Assembly: GCF_009389715.1 (NCBI RefSeq)
Contig: NW_024068224.1
Location: forward strand, 62,001-126,000
Source: Phoenix dactylifera
Taxonomy: Eukaryota > Streptophyta > Magnoliopsida > Arecales > Arecaceae
DNA length: 64,000 nt
Reading direction: 5' to 3'
Under the pieces are notes generated by a model. That model was not told where the DNA came from, searched no databases, and was given only the letters and a program-made list of their open reading frames with translations. Shown piece after piece: positions 47,548 to 59,653 of this stretch. The position numbers and the translations under genes are program-made. Position 1 is the stretch's first letter, and each line of letters begins with the position of its first letter.

Positions 47548-49765
47548 AGTGGCCTTTTACGGCTTAAAAAGCTTTGCCCATCCAATTGATAGAACGTGCA
47601 CTAATTTGGGTATTAAATTGAAGTGCCTTTCTCGATACCTATTATCACGTTATGAGCTTTGCAAGATCCCTGGACCTTTAGTTGTCGAGAAAAACTGGCC
47701 CACGGGTGTCAAAATGGAGAGATCATCGGTGGCTGGATTTATTGGTCCCCTCAGAAATATGGATAACACAGCGGTCAAAATGGTTATTTAACTTTTAAAT
47801 TTTCAGCATATTTAGACTTGCGGCTTCTTTTCAACTCCTAAGTATTTTAGCATGCTGGTTTTCTTTCTCACACATCTCGTACGAGTATATCATGCTATCA
47901 AATAACATTAGTATTCTCTAATAATATATAATAATTGAATTTGATATAATAATTATTGAATTAAATGAACCGGGGCTTGTAGCAGCAATCATGCTTGCTC
48001 CTCTATTTAGCAACCAAAGATCCTCGGTTAGGGTCCCTAATAATTGTGCATCCGTAACAGTTGGGGCCCAGGTAATTATCCCACAGTGGGTGACCAGTGG
48101 ACAGTGGCATACGGACCGAAACAGGGAATGGAGTGGCGAGGTGAAACAAGCCTTGTGGCATGCGGAGAAGATATTAAGACCGCGGAACTTTTGGTGGGTC
48201 AGTACTTTCTGACGTCTAAAAATATTTTCAGATAAAATAAAAGTATTTATTAAAAATATCAAAAAATTATTTTAATTTTGACAGAAAATTAAAATAGTTT
48301 TTTCGAAAAAGCTCCAAAATAGTGCTTCTTCGAAAAAGCACTTTTAACATGCATCGAAAAGCTATTTTATTGTATAAAATTTTTTTAAAATAAAATATCT
48401 ATGATAAAATATTTTAATTACGAAAAATATTCTATTATATTTATTAATATATAATGATAATAATTATAATATTTTATTATTTTTATTATTATATTATACT
48501 ATAAATATTATATTATATTATATCATAATACATTAATATGTTATGTTATATAATATCAAATTATATTACATTATTATGCTATAGTATACAATATCATATT
48601 GCTATATTATAATAATATTATATTACATTATAGTAATATTATACTATATCATATATTTATATATTTATATATAATATATTTTATTATGTTCTTTCGATAA
48701 TATTATGTAATGTTCTTTACGATCATTTTATCATACTAAAATATTTTCTTAGTTTATTTGCAAGCACATATTAAAATTTCACAGTACTTTAAAAATATAG
48801 TTATCTAAAGCTCTCTTGGCAATAGCTCTGCCAAACGGTGGTTAAGTAGCCGGTGGATAGCATCACACCCACTTGATTGAGCAAACGAATTGGTACGAGC
48901 CATGTGGAATTCAAGCAGTGGACTGTAAAGCTGTGGTAAGTTTCCCCCAGTAGGTTAGCACCTCGGATCCTAATTGAACTTTGGATGCGTCCATAGCGCA
49001 ACGGCTAGTTGCCATCAGAAGTCCAACGGCATTGCGTCCCGTTTGGGGTGGGGCCGTGAGGTCGGACCGTTCCCACCTCTCCTTACCTTTTGCTCTTTTC
49101 CCGCCGAAATCAGCCGAAAACCCCGCGACGAAGACGAAAAAGGTCACCGCATTCCACGGCGGCAGCGTTCGCCTTTTCCTGGCGAGACTCCCAAGGTGGT
49201 GAGGGCGCTCTCAGAGATTTCAGCCAATTGCAAGGGCTTTCTGAGGGGCTACGGCTGATGGGGGATGGGATCATGGGAGAAGCACGGGAGGAGCATGTGC
49301 GAGATTTCAGGCAGCACATGACCCTAATCAGTCGCTCATGCAAAAGGGCCTACCTTCCGCACCCCTCTATCAGGTCAAATCTGTCCTCTTATGCTTTTTA
49401 TGTTCTCTAAGTTCGCTCTTTAGCCAACATGCTAATAGCTATAAGACCAAGAAATTTAAAAATAGGGATATTATCTTTTCATATTCTTATACATTACAAG
49501 CTACTTGTCATTTAGGAATATGTAATCATCACCACACACACCACCTAAGACCAAAGAAATTAGAAAAATAAATATATTATTTTTAATGGAACAAATATGG
49601 TAAAGCTACCAGAAACTAAGTAAAAAAAAGGTAAATTATTAAAGCTGGAAATGCTATGGATATTTTTAGGACAAGCTACTTTGTTATTTAGGAATATGCA
49701 ATCATCACTACATCGGAGATTGCTTGCATTGTCCACCTTCTTCTCATCTTACTAGTCAACTTTTA
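47548..49765. other. Intergenic, no gene called; AT-only tract
   Basis: An AT-only tract occupies about 48410-48690. Before it, 48190-48400 has GAAAAAGC/GCTTTTTC words, and 48795-48840 has AGCTCTCTTGGCAATAGCTCTGCC, which together hint at the ends of an unclassified DNA element. A GC-rich island (49020-49270) has open frames in three phases but no domain I recognise. Otherwise I see nothing. Confidence 0.4.
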
Positions 49766-50098
49766 AGACTTGTTTGGTTTGTAGAAAGAGGGGAGGAAAA
49801 GAATGTTTGGTTGAATTTTTCAAATGAGAAAGATGAGAAAGAGGCTTTTCTGTGGAAATAAGATTGTCATATTTCATGAAAAAAAATCTATATGTGATAT
49901 GAAAAAAATAAAATTCTTAGTAACTTTCCAAAGAACTAAAATGCTCAACCAAACATAAGCCACTCTGAAATATATCACTTTCTCATGATCAACCAACCAT
50001 GCAAGAATCATTTTTTTTATACATCATATATCTAGGTATTAACTTTCTAAAAAAATATTCGAGTGAGAAAAAATTCTTTTTGCAAATCAAACGAGTCC
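49766..50098. mobile_element. Tourist-like MITE, 333 bp
   Basis: The ends read AGACTTGTTTGGTTTG and, reversed from the right, GGACTCGTTTGATTTG, flanked on both sides by TTA (49763-49765 and 50099-50101), the expected PIF/Harbinger target duplication. There is no coding capacity. Its interior matches the relic at 32520-32720. Confidence 0.78.
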
Positions 50099-50101
50099 TT
50101 A

Positions 50102-51833
50102 AGGTCCAATGTATATACATTTAAGAATTGCCAACTTAGATTGAATACGATGAAGGTGAAATTGAGAATGGACCAGAAGTTAGATGTGCAATTGCAAAGG
50201 GCTAGACTTGCTGCTTGCAATTTGCATACAATTGCAGGCTTATGGGTCTTTATTCACGTTTTTTTTTTCTTTTAAGGAATTATAAGAAAATTATATCTTT
50301 CTCTCCTTTTGTGTTTCCCTAATTTTCCTCAAAAAAAAAGAGAAAGTAGACATACCTCTGTGCCCTTCTTCGTTTTCGTAAAAGGTGGTGCCAAAATATG
50401 TGTGAAAGGGGCCCTGCCCAAAATAACTTCTATGCCAGCTTTTCTCTCAGCGATAGAAGACCATGGAGAACGATCCCTCGGTTCCTTTCTCCATGGAGAT
50501 TCCCCATGAGAAGCCATACGATTGTTTGAAAGATAGGCAAATAGAGTGGCAGATAGGTGTTTTTTGAGAGCCGGGTCCGAGTAGGCTTTGGCCTAGGCTA
50601 GTGCAGCGAGCCAGGAGCTGGTCGGTCTTGGGTCACGCTCCTCATGTGCCCTTCTGAGCGTTACGTCGCTGTGTTCTTGCCATTTGTTCTCATGTGTCAA
50701 GTCTCATTGGCTGCTAAATGTCAGTTCCATTGGCGTTTCCGGACGTTAGCATGGTCGAGAATTAGGTTCCGAGCTTAGAGGGCTTAAAAAAAATTAAAGA
50801 AACCAATGAGGACATTACTTAGTTTGCCAATGAACAGTGTGAAAGGTATATATATTGCAGGTGTGCTCTTTATGGTTAAGATAAAAGTGTGGCATCATCC
50901 TTTTTTTATATGACAGAGATCGCATTGTTATGTGAAATGTTAGGATCCTACATGCCTGTTTTCTTTTGGGTGGAAGTGAATTACAGCCCATGTTTGGATT
51001 TTTCTCATAAAACTCATTCCATCTCCACAATGAGGGAAATATGATAATAACCACGATGAGGGAAAACCACATTCATAAACATCTCCACAAAGATAAATTC
51101 TACAAAGATATACCCATGCTAAGCTTTCACTTCACATGACTCTCATAAAGCCACAAATATGGAGAATGGAAATAAAATATACTCGGAGCCTGAAAATTTA
51201 GATTTTATTATTCAAATTTCTACAGCCCATTTTAACAATGGTTGGGGTAGTCCAAATACATTCAGGGTTTTAATAAATAGAGAGTCCGGAGGCCCTAGGC
51301 CAACCATGCCACTCTGACTTCTGGAATTCTAACTAACAATAACTGTACTAATTAATAGACTAACATTGTAGTTAAAACTTGACAGTTTACAACATTAGGG
51401 AACGAGCGAAGGCAACAAACTGTCACACGGTCCGGGAGCATACCCCACATTAAAGGTGACCGTTAGAAACCAAAAGCCCTCATAAAGACAGCCTAGTTTT
51501 GATATCCGTTTTACGTTTATACACCACCTGTCCCTAATATAATAAAGAAAATCTTAATCTGCTAGTGGATAAAGTGATAAAGTATATTGTCCATTTCCCC
51601 AAGAAAGTTAATGTGGATATACTTATTCTATGTGGGCATAAATACATTTCTATAAGGGCATGTTGGTCAAAAAAGACAAGACAGAGGAAAGTAATTTAAG
51701 CCCTGCTCTCTCATGTGACCCAGAGCACACAGGGAAAGACCTAATAAATGAGAGGCGAAGCCTTTACAGTGTGATTTCCAGTGGCAAACAATAATGGCAG
51801 GGCAAGGGAGTAGTAGTGGGTTGTTTTCGGCTC
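50102..51833. other. Intergenic and GH9 promoter region, no gene seen
   Basis: No recognisable coding region. The right end should hold the promoter of the GH9 gene. Confidence 0.5.
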
Positions 51834-51841
51834 TATAAATA
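51834..51841 (+). promoter_or_regulatory. TATA box of the GH9 gene
   Basis: TATAAATA lies 85 bases before the ATG at 51919. Transcription would be expected near 51865, giving a 5' UTR of about 50 bases. Confidence 0.7.
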
Positions 51842-51918
51842 GAGGTCGTTTCCTAGGGCACTTTGCACTGATTGTGGCTCATCTCAGCTGGGGTTCAGTT
51901 GGGTTGGTTAACGGCTAA

Positions 51919-54518
51919 ATGGCTCTCTTCCCTCACTTGCCTCTGCTCCTCTGTTTCCTCCTTTCTCTGTTTCTCTCCAATACCTTGGCCTTCCCAGCCC
52001 AAGAGCATAACCACCATCCCCACCGCGGCCCCGCCAAACAAAACTATAGAGATGCCCTCTCTAAATCCATACTCTTCTTCGAAGGGCAGAGGTCAGGGAG
52101 GCTTCCACCCAACCAGAGGATGACCTGGAGGAGGAACTCTGGCCTCTCTGATGGCTCGACAATGCATGCAAGAGCTCTAACTCGAGTCATTCTTTGTTCA
52201 TTCTCTTATTTTCAGCTCATTTTATGGGGAAAACTAATGTGGTTTTGTTGGGATAAAGCAGGTGGACTTGGTGGGTGGGTACTATGATGCAGGGGACAAT
52301 GTGAAGTTTGGGTTCCCCATGGCTTTCACCACTACCATGCTCTCATGGAGTGTGGTAGAGTTCGGTGGGATGATGAAAGGGGAGCTCCAGAACGCGAAGG
52401 AGGCCATCCGTTGGGCCACTGACTACCTCCTCAAAGCCACTGCCCACCCCAACACCATCTACGTCCAGGTTTCCCTTCCCTCCGCCCATTCCCTGTCCTT
52501 TTGACATTTCCTCTGTTTTCTCTCTTTCCGTGAGCAATGTGGCTCCTCTGTTGATCTTATGCTGAAGAACTCAAATGTAGCTTCTTTGTTAAAGTACAAA
52601 AGCGCAAGAAAATGCTCCACATTCCCCAAGACAGACATCCGCTTCCTTCTCTTTGTAATGCTGCAGTGCAGCACTAAATAACTCTAGTCTCTACTAAGAA
52701 AATGGTATTTTAGAGCTTTAGCTCCTTTGCTTTTGAATTTTTTGCGGAGGTTTTGAAGCATTTTATCTTTGGGGTTGTTGGTTTCAGGTGGGAGATGCAA
52801 ACAAGGACCATTCTTGTTGGGAAAGGCCAGAGGACATGGACACCCCAAGAGTAGCCTTCAAGATAGATAGCAGCAACCCGGGCTCCGATGTCGCTGCCGA
52901 AACCGCCGCAGCGCTTGCCTCCGCCTCACTGGTCTTCAAAAAGTCTGATCCATCCTACTCCAAGCTTCTCCTTAACAGAGCTATCAGGGTAACGCAACCA
53001 CCACCCCAACATCTCAAAACAGAGACCCATCTTAATTAATCGCCCTTCTGAAACCACCTTTCTTCCTCAAATGGCTTCCAGGTTTTTAAGTTTGCAGACG
53101 AGCACAGAGGCCCCTATAGCAATGGGTTGAAGAACGTCGTCTGCCCCTTCTACTGCTCCTACTCTGGCTACCAGGTTTCTAAGCTCTCTCTCCCCTAAAA
53201 CATTTTACCCCCTCCGCTCCTCTGTTCCTAAACCCAAATACTCTGTTTCCTATGCTTAAGGACGAGTTATTGTGGGGAGCTGCTTGGCTTCACAAGGCCA
53301 CCAAGAACCCAACCTACCTTAACTACATTCAGGTCAACGGTCAAACTCTTGGAGCTGATGAGTCTGACAATACCTTTGGCTGGGACAACAAGCATGTGGG
53401 AGCCAGGATCCTCCTCTCCAAGGCATCAGTCCTCTCCTTTTAGCCTCTTCTCCCATCATCCTATTAATTATTGGAACAACAGGTTTTTGGTTTCAACTTC
53501 CAGGTTCTAACCAAGTTTTCTTTTGTCGGGTTTGCAGGCTTTCTTAGTCCAAAATGTGAAGTCCCTTCATGACTACAAGGGCCATGCTGATAACTTCATT
53601 TGCTCCTTGATCCCAGGGACTCCTTTCTCTCAAGCCCAGTACACTCGAGGTCTCTCCTCCATCTCATAGCATTCTTGGTAGTAACAATAAATAAATGCTC
53701 TACTGGCTTAGATTCAGCTAAAAGTGCTTATGTTGTGGGAAATACAGGAGGGCTGCTGTTTAAGATGAGTGACAGCAACATGCAGTATGTGACCTCCACC
53801 TCATTCTTGCTGCTTACCTACGCCAAATACTTGACCTACTCCTCCAAGGTGGTCTCTTGTGGTGGAGTTTCCGTCACCCCTAAGAAGCTCCGCGCCATTG
53901 CCAAGCGCCAGGTGAGCCCATTCTTTCCTCCCCACTTGAAGCCCCCTCTAGGGAAACGCGATTCCCGAGTTCGTTTCCTCCGAACTTCTTCACAAGCATA
54001 TTCTGGCGACCGCGTGATCGGATGCTAGCTGGGGCGCTGCTGCCCATGAGATCACATTGTCGCCAGAAGAGGGGAAGAATCGTCATGTGAAACGGACGGG
54101 GGAAACGTGACGCGTTAACTTGTCCCGCGGAGTTAATCTTTCACTGACTGTTTCTACGCTGTGTGGCTTTTGGTGTGGGTCCCAGGTGGACTACCTGCTG
54201 GGGGACAACCCGGCGAGGATGTCGTACATGGTGGGCTACGGAGCAAGATACCCACAGCGGATCCATCACCGGGCCTCGTCGCTGCCGTCCGTGGCGGCCC
54301 ATCCGGCCCGGATCCCGTGCTCGAGCGGCTTCGCCGCGCTGAACTCGCCGGCCCCCAACCCGAACGTCCTGGTGGGCGCCGTCGTGGGCGGACCGGACGC
54401 GCAGGACCGGTTCCCGGACCAGCGGTCCGACTACGAGCAGTCCGAACCGGCCACCTATATCAACGCCCCCCTCGTGGGTGCCCTCGCCTACCTCGCCCAC
54501 TCCTTTGGCCAGCTCTAG
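51919..54518 (+). CDS. Secreted endo-beta-1,4-glucanase, glycoside hydrolase family 9 (8 exons)
   Basis: Exons: 51919-52167, 52262-52468, 52788-52988, 53082-53174, 53261-53422, 53538-53649, 53748-53911, 54186-54518; they join in frame to 506 residues. A signal peptide (about 1-24) precedes the GH9 domain: [38 protein letters not shown] (catalytic-base Asp region, about 92-95), [64 protein letters not shown] and [15 protein letters not shown] (acid Glu about 483). It ends soon after, so there is no C-terminal CBM49; this fits class B secreted plant GH9. The family cleaves internal beta-1,4-glucan bonds in cell walls. Introns 1 and 5 start with GC at the positions demanded by the protein; the others start with GT. 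Upstream GT sites would add ARALTR or AS. Confidence 0.94.
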
Positions 54519-55398
54519 ACCGAACGCACTTCGACAACTAATGGAATGTATGAGTCCCATTGTTATCTATAATATAGTATTATAGACTTAGGTTTAGGTG
54601 CAAGCTTGGTTAAGATGTTTTAGTATGGAGTTAAGGACCCCAGTGCAGCTAAGGAGGGCACGGGAGGGTCTGTTATTAAGTAAGTGTTTTCTTCTTTAGC
54701 TTCATCTAGGAGCAAGAAGCGTTGGATGTGACTGTAGGTCCGTTGTGGTGTGATGTGTGTGATGTTTGGGGGCACAGGTATCGAGTGGGGTCACTTGGGA
54801 GTGTTTGGGGGCGTGAGCTTTGAACGGCGTTTGTACGGGAGAAGGGGGAGGTGGGGCATTGACCCTTGTAAGATCTTGTCCACATCAATTTGACAAGGAG
54901 TGGAGCCTCTCTCTTTCTCTCTATCTGTCTCTGTGCCATGCGTCTGCTGCTTATTGGTTTGGATGGTGTTTCTTCTTGATTTGCATCAGGACAGTTATTG
55001 GATAAACTTACCGTTTTTTTGGGATAAGCTAAATGGTTGGAATCCTTTTTCTCAAGGAACAAAGATTCTTGCCATTTTACCATCCCTGGCCAACCCATTC
55101 ATTGCGCTGTTGAGATTTCTTTTGTTTATGTAATGTATTCTAACGTCGATACATATATTATAGTCTCAAGTTTCACCACCTTCTCAAATTCGATTTACCG
55201 AGGATGGCTACCTTTGCATAGGACGCTCCCAGTTATCCTTTCTGCAAAGAGTGGAAATATTGCATGAGTTAATTTTGTTGTTTGGAGAGGAGGAGAAAAA
55301 AAGAATTACTTATATCATACTCTCCACTACATTCAACAGCATCATAGTAACTCTCTCTTTCTTAAATAGAGTATCAAAGTTAATCTAAAGAGCAATAC
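54519..55398. other. 3' flank of the GH9 gene, no gene seen
   Basis: The 3' UTR is expected just after 54518. The rest is AT-rich and shows no recognisable coding sequence. A T-run of about 20 bases starts near 55400, the tail of the LINE remnant that follows. Confidence 0.5.
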
Positions 55399-55951
55399 AG
55401 ATTTTTTTTTTTTTTTTTTTTTGCGCATATACTTCTAGTATGGATACATCCATAAAAGTTAAAATACAATAAATCTTGAAGCACTTTGGCAACTCCCTTT
55501 TCGCAATCCATAAAGACTATCTAATCCATAGTTCCATTAGCCTTTCTATAAACATACTTGGCCTGGAAGGCCACGTTACTGCTAACCATGGCCCAGATGT
55601 CTCAGAGCAAGAGATGGCACCCACCCATGCCATCGGTACCCTCTGGATGCAGTTGATCATCGTAGCCGAATTATCCTCAAGCATGACTACTCTAGCTCGC
55701 AGAATGCGCAGAGCATGATCCAGACTAGCCCAAGTCGCCCTAAACTCCACCTTAAGGATAGAAGTGTCGAAGATCTGGTACCCACTAGCAACAACCTCGC
55801 TGGAGTCCGAGCTTTTGATGATGAAACTTGCACCTCTCCTCCTGCCACCATCTAGCACGCATTCATCAAAGTTAACCTTGAGAAAATTTGGAGATAACAC
55901 AACTTTTAACAATAGTGCTCACAACTTGGGTGGAAAATAGTAACAGGTGGC
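55399..55951 (-). mobile_element. 5'-truncated LINE with RNase H fragment
   Basis: The minus strand at 55517-55912 encodes NFLKVNFDECVLDGGRRRGASFII, KVEFRATWASLDHA and VVMLEDNSATMI, the layout of the RNase H domain at the 3' end of plant L1 elements. A T-run at 55401-55422 is the poly(A) tail in this orientation. It is the third such RNase H tail in the window (others at 16725 and about 42000). The hAT element is inserted next to its truncated 5' end. Confidence 0.7.
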
Positions 55952-56490
55952 ATGGGAATTAGAGATGGGCACTGGGCCGGGCCGCCCATGGCCCGGCACG
56001 GCCCGACACGAAGCGGGCCGTAACGGGCCATGCCTAGCACGGCCCCTTAAAGGGGGCCGGGCTGGGTTACCACTTTCTGGCCCGCGGGCCGGGCCCGACA
56101 CGGCCCATAAGGGCCTGGGCCCGGCACGGCCCGCGAGCCAGCTCGGAACAGCCCATAAGGGCCTGAACCGGGCCTGGGCCGGGCCAGGCACAGCCCGTCC
56201 CCCTTAAATAAATGGAAATAATTTTTTTAATAAATTAATAAATATTGAAAACTAAGGATTTATTAATATAAAGCCACCTTAATGGTGGGGGGTTTGGCAT
56301 AGACCCCTACCAGTTTATTAATTTAAATCAAAATGGTACATGAAGGGAGGTTTGGACCTTTGTCTGACCTTCAGAATACAATAAGAAAGGAGAAAAAATA
56401 GAGATGACTCACTTTAACAATTAAAAAAATAAAAATGTACAATTATAAAAAATTAAGAAATCTTACTAATCATCAGTGATTCAGTATTCA

Positions 56491-58509
56491 CTATTCAGTA
56501 GTGTTTGTATCATCATCATCAGAGGATGTTGTATTATGTCTACCTTTATCTTGAAGTCTTGCCTCAGTATCCAACCAATCTTTGAAGCAGAGAAGCATCT
56601 CAACCGTTTCGCCAGTCATCCTACTTCTCTTTTCGTCAAGAACACGCCGACCTGCACTAAAAGTGGATTCCGATGCTACTGTGGACATCAGCACAGCTAA
56701 AATATCGCGTGCAATTGCAGACATAACAGAATATTGATTTTTAACACTCTTCCACGAAGATAATACATCTAGACTCTCTATTTGATTTTCATCATATGCA
56801 GACTGAAGATCATTTCGTAAATAAAATTCTAGTTCACTACTTAAATATGAAGAAGATGAAGATAAACTTGAAGCATGTGTGTATTTTCTCTGTGCAATGA
56901 ATGAAAAAATAGATGACGAACGAGAACTACTAGAAGAAGAAATAGAGCTTTGTACGGAGAATCTAGATCCACGAATTTTTTCATCATATATAGCATAAAT
57001 ATCATAAAGAAGTTGTTTTACCTCAATTTTAGCAGGTTCAGGATCTTGAGTCATATTTTCACAGTATGCATCAAGTAAAATTAGCACGCCATTTAATTTA
57101 ACTCTTGGATCAAATACAGCAGCTAAGTTATGCATAGGACATATCTTGTCCCAATACTCATTCCATTTAGATTCCATTTGTTCAATAATAGGCATTAAAA
57201 CATCATCATATCTATGTTCTGCAAATTTTTGACTAATTATATATGCTTGTTGTAAAAATGAATATGAAGTTGGATAATAAATACCAGAAAGAACATTAGT
57301 AGCATTATAAAAACTAAGCAAAAAATCTTCCAAAATTTTTTCTTTATTCCAATCAGTTTCAGTCAATGTAAAGCCTAATCCACGATCATTAATATATGCA
57401 CTTAATAAGTTTTTATATGGGTATGCATCATGTATCATGCTATATGTTGAGTTCCAACGAGTAATTACATCAAGTTTAAATTTTTTAAAACGTTTACCAT
57501 GATTTATACATAGTTCCTTAAATTCTTGAAGTCTTGATCTTGAAGCATGAATAAAAGAAACTGCATTTCTAATTTTTGAAATCACATCTTGAATCATGCC
57601 CATGCCAGCTTGAACAGAAAGATTTAAGATATGACATGCACATCTAATATGCAATAAATTTCCATTTAACATGGGATGCAATGAGTCCTTTAATAATGTA
57701 ACAGCAGAATTATTATTAGATGCATTATCAAAAGTAATAGACATAATTTTATCACTAATATTATATGAACATACAGTTTGATAAATGGCATTTGAAATTT
57801 GTTGCCCAGAATGTGAAAAATCAAAAACACGAAAAGCAAGAATACGTTTATTTAATTGCCAATCATTATCAATATAATGAGCAGAAATGGCAATAAAACA
57901 ATTACTACCTATAGATGCTGACCAAATATCAGAAGTTAATGAAATTTTTACATTTAAAGTAGAGAGTGTTTCAATTAAAGTTTGCCTCATTGCTAAAAAG
58001 TTAGTCATAGCTACTCTTCTAAATGTACGCCTACTAGTTCTTTTGTAAGCAGGTTGTAGGTTTAATTGAACATATTCTTCAAAATTAAAAGATTCACATA
58101 AACTAAAAGGTAATTCATCCTTAACTATCCATTTTACAAGTGCTTTTCTTTAATTTTCATGATTATATGCAAAATTACCTACAAGTGATCCCCCTTGTAT
58201 ATTAAGGATACTTTGAGCATGAGAATCATGCACCCTATGACTCTCTTGATGTCTTTTTAAATGGCCTGTTTCCCCACTACTACTACAACTATAAAGTTTG
58301 GCACATTTTTTACATTTTGCTTTCCAGACTCCATCAACCATAATTCTATCAAATTCATTCCATACAGCACTAGTCCTCTTACGAGAAGAGGTTTGATCTT
58401 CACTCGGTTCACTAGTTCTAGAGGAACTAGGAACATGGGGTTGGGGATTAGTTTCTTCTCCCTCAGAAACAGGAGGAATGCCAAAATGACTTTCCTCAAA
58501 AGATGACAT
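56491..58509 (-). pseudogene. hAT transposase, one in-frame stop
   Basis: The frame starts at ATG 58507-58509 and keeps phase to the stop at 56491, 673 codons, with one internal TAA at 58150-58152. The N-terminal part (119 residues) has a BED-type zinc finger (CKKCAKLYSCSSSGETGHLKRHQESH). After the stop comes the RNase H-like transposase core (TSDIWSASIGSNCFIAISAHYIDNDWQL, FDNASNN, HIRCACHILNLSVQ, TRWNSTY). The C-terminal hAT dimerisation domain follows (DVLSSWKSVKNQYSVMSAIARDILAVLMSTVASESTFSAGRRVL). Sequence between stop and core stays open (47 codons). The TAA differs from CAA by one C-to-T change. Whether the gene has other start options was not tested. Confidence 0.9.
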
Positions 58510-58914
58510 ATCTAAATTGATGAATGCAAAAAATAAAAACTAACCACAAGAAGGAATTGAGTAGAGGGTCAGAGGGCAGAGGTAGAGCCGAGATTCTGAG
58601 CTTCCTCTTGTGCTCTCAACAGGAGTGACCTTCTCTTCTCAACAGGAACCTCCTCTTGTGTAGCACTTGAACACTTGCTAAATGCAAACTAAAAATTAAA
58701 TTGCTAGAAGAGCACTTTAGAAGAGAGAAATAGTAGTAATAGAGAAGGAGAGAATAGTTGGTTTGGTGTGGTGAGAATGAGGGAGAAAAGGGATATTTAT
58801 AGGACTCCAAAATTTTTTTCCCAAAATACCCCTCAAATTAGCCGTTTTTGGACTGTTGGGAGTGGTATTTTGGGGAAAAAACCAAAAAAAAGCCGTTGGA
58901 AACGGCTATTTTCT

Positions 58915-59345
58915 TGCCCCCTGCCAGACGGGCCATGCCAGGCATGGCCTGTAACGGGTCCAAACGGGCCGTGCCAGGCACGGCCCGTCTCGTGCCAGGC
59001 ATGGCCCGTAACGAGCAGAATTTTTCTGCCAGACGGGCTGTGCCAGGCACGACCCGTTTGGACCCGTTACGGGCCGTGCCTGGCACGGCCCGTCTGGCAG
59101 CCCGTCATGGGCCGTGCCTGGCACGGCCCGTCTCGTGCCGTGCCGGGCCCAGCCCGCCAATCCACGGGCCTAGGGCCGGGCCGGGCTTGGGTTTTTGGCT
59201 GAGCGGGCCGTGACCCGCCCTTCTTTTGAAGCTGCTTTCCGCCTCCACCATTTGGTGGTGCTGCTATGATGTAACGTGCAGGGCCAGGCACGGCCCGTTT
59301 AGTCCGTGGCCCGGTGGGCCTGGGCCAGCCCGGCACGGCTCGATG
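58915..59345. repeat. Subterminal palindromic repeats of the hAT element
   Basis: At least eight copies of words like ACGGGCCGTGCCAGGCACGG and its complement lie in alternating orientation within about 430 bp. The matching left subterminal block is at 55960-56200. Such GC-rich repeats next to hAT termini usually act as transposase-binding sites; that role is inferred here. Confidence 0.8.
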
Positions 59346-59363
59346 CCCATGACTATTGGGAAT

Positions 59364-59653
59364 TCATTTGAGGAGAGCAAACTATTGGAGACATAGGAAG
59401 GATCAGAGACCCTGTCCCATAAGCACTCCTGGATTGCCACCTCATGGCCTCATTGTGGAATCAAACTCATGATAGCTGCAACGCAAAGTGGCTAATTCTC
59501 AGGAAACGGAATTCAAGCATGTAAATGGCGTAGAACATGGAAACACACACGTATGTGTATATAACTTCTGTCAGGATCTAGTGAGTCCAATACCATAGTG
59601 AATATATCTTCCTTTTACCCCCACAAAAAATGTCTCTTCCAATTCATACACAA
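59364..59653. other. Short spacer between the hAT element and the next LTR, no gene seen
   Basis: Nothing recognisable. CTAAC (59654-59658) at its end is the left target duplication of the next element. Confidence 0.5.

Larger units (their letters stand above)
55960..59355 (-). mobile_element. Nearly complete autonomous-type hAT transposon, 3.4 kb
   Basis: The ends read TAGAGATGGGCA and, reversed from the right, TAGTCATGGGCA. Flanks are ATGGGAAT (55952-55959) and TTGGGAAT (59356-59363), seven of eight matching; shifting by one base gives a perfect 8-bp TGGGAATT pair. Both subterminal regions (55960-56200 and 58915-59345) carry many GGCCCGGCACGG/CCGTGCCGGGCC words. The transposase frame (56491-58509) lies between them on the minus strand. 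TIR form, 8-bp duplication and transposase all fit the hAT superfamily. The single stop in the transposase probably makes it non-autonomous. Confidence 0.9.

Noticed and set aside
48961-49060. Possible tRNA-like stretch around GCGTCCATAGCGCAACGGC
   Set aside because: No matching T arm (GTTCGA) or acceptor stem was found at the right distance. No other tRNA was seen in the window.
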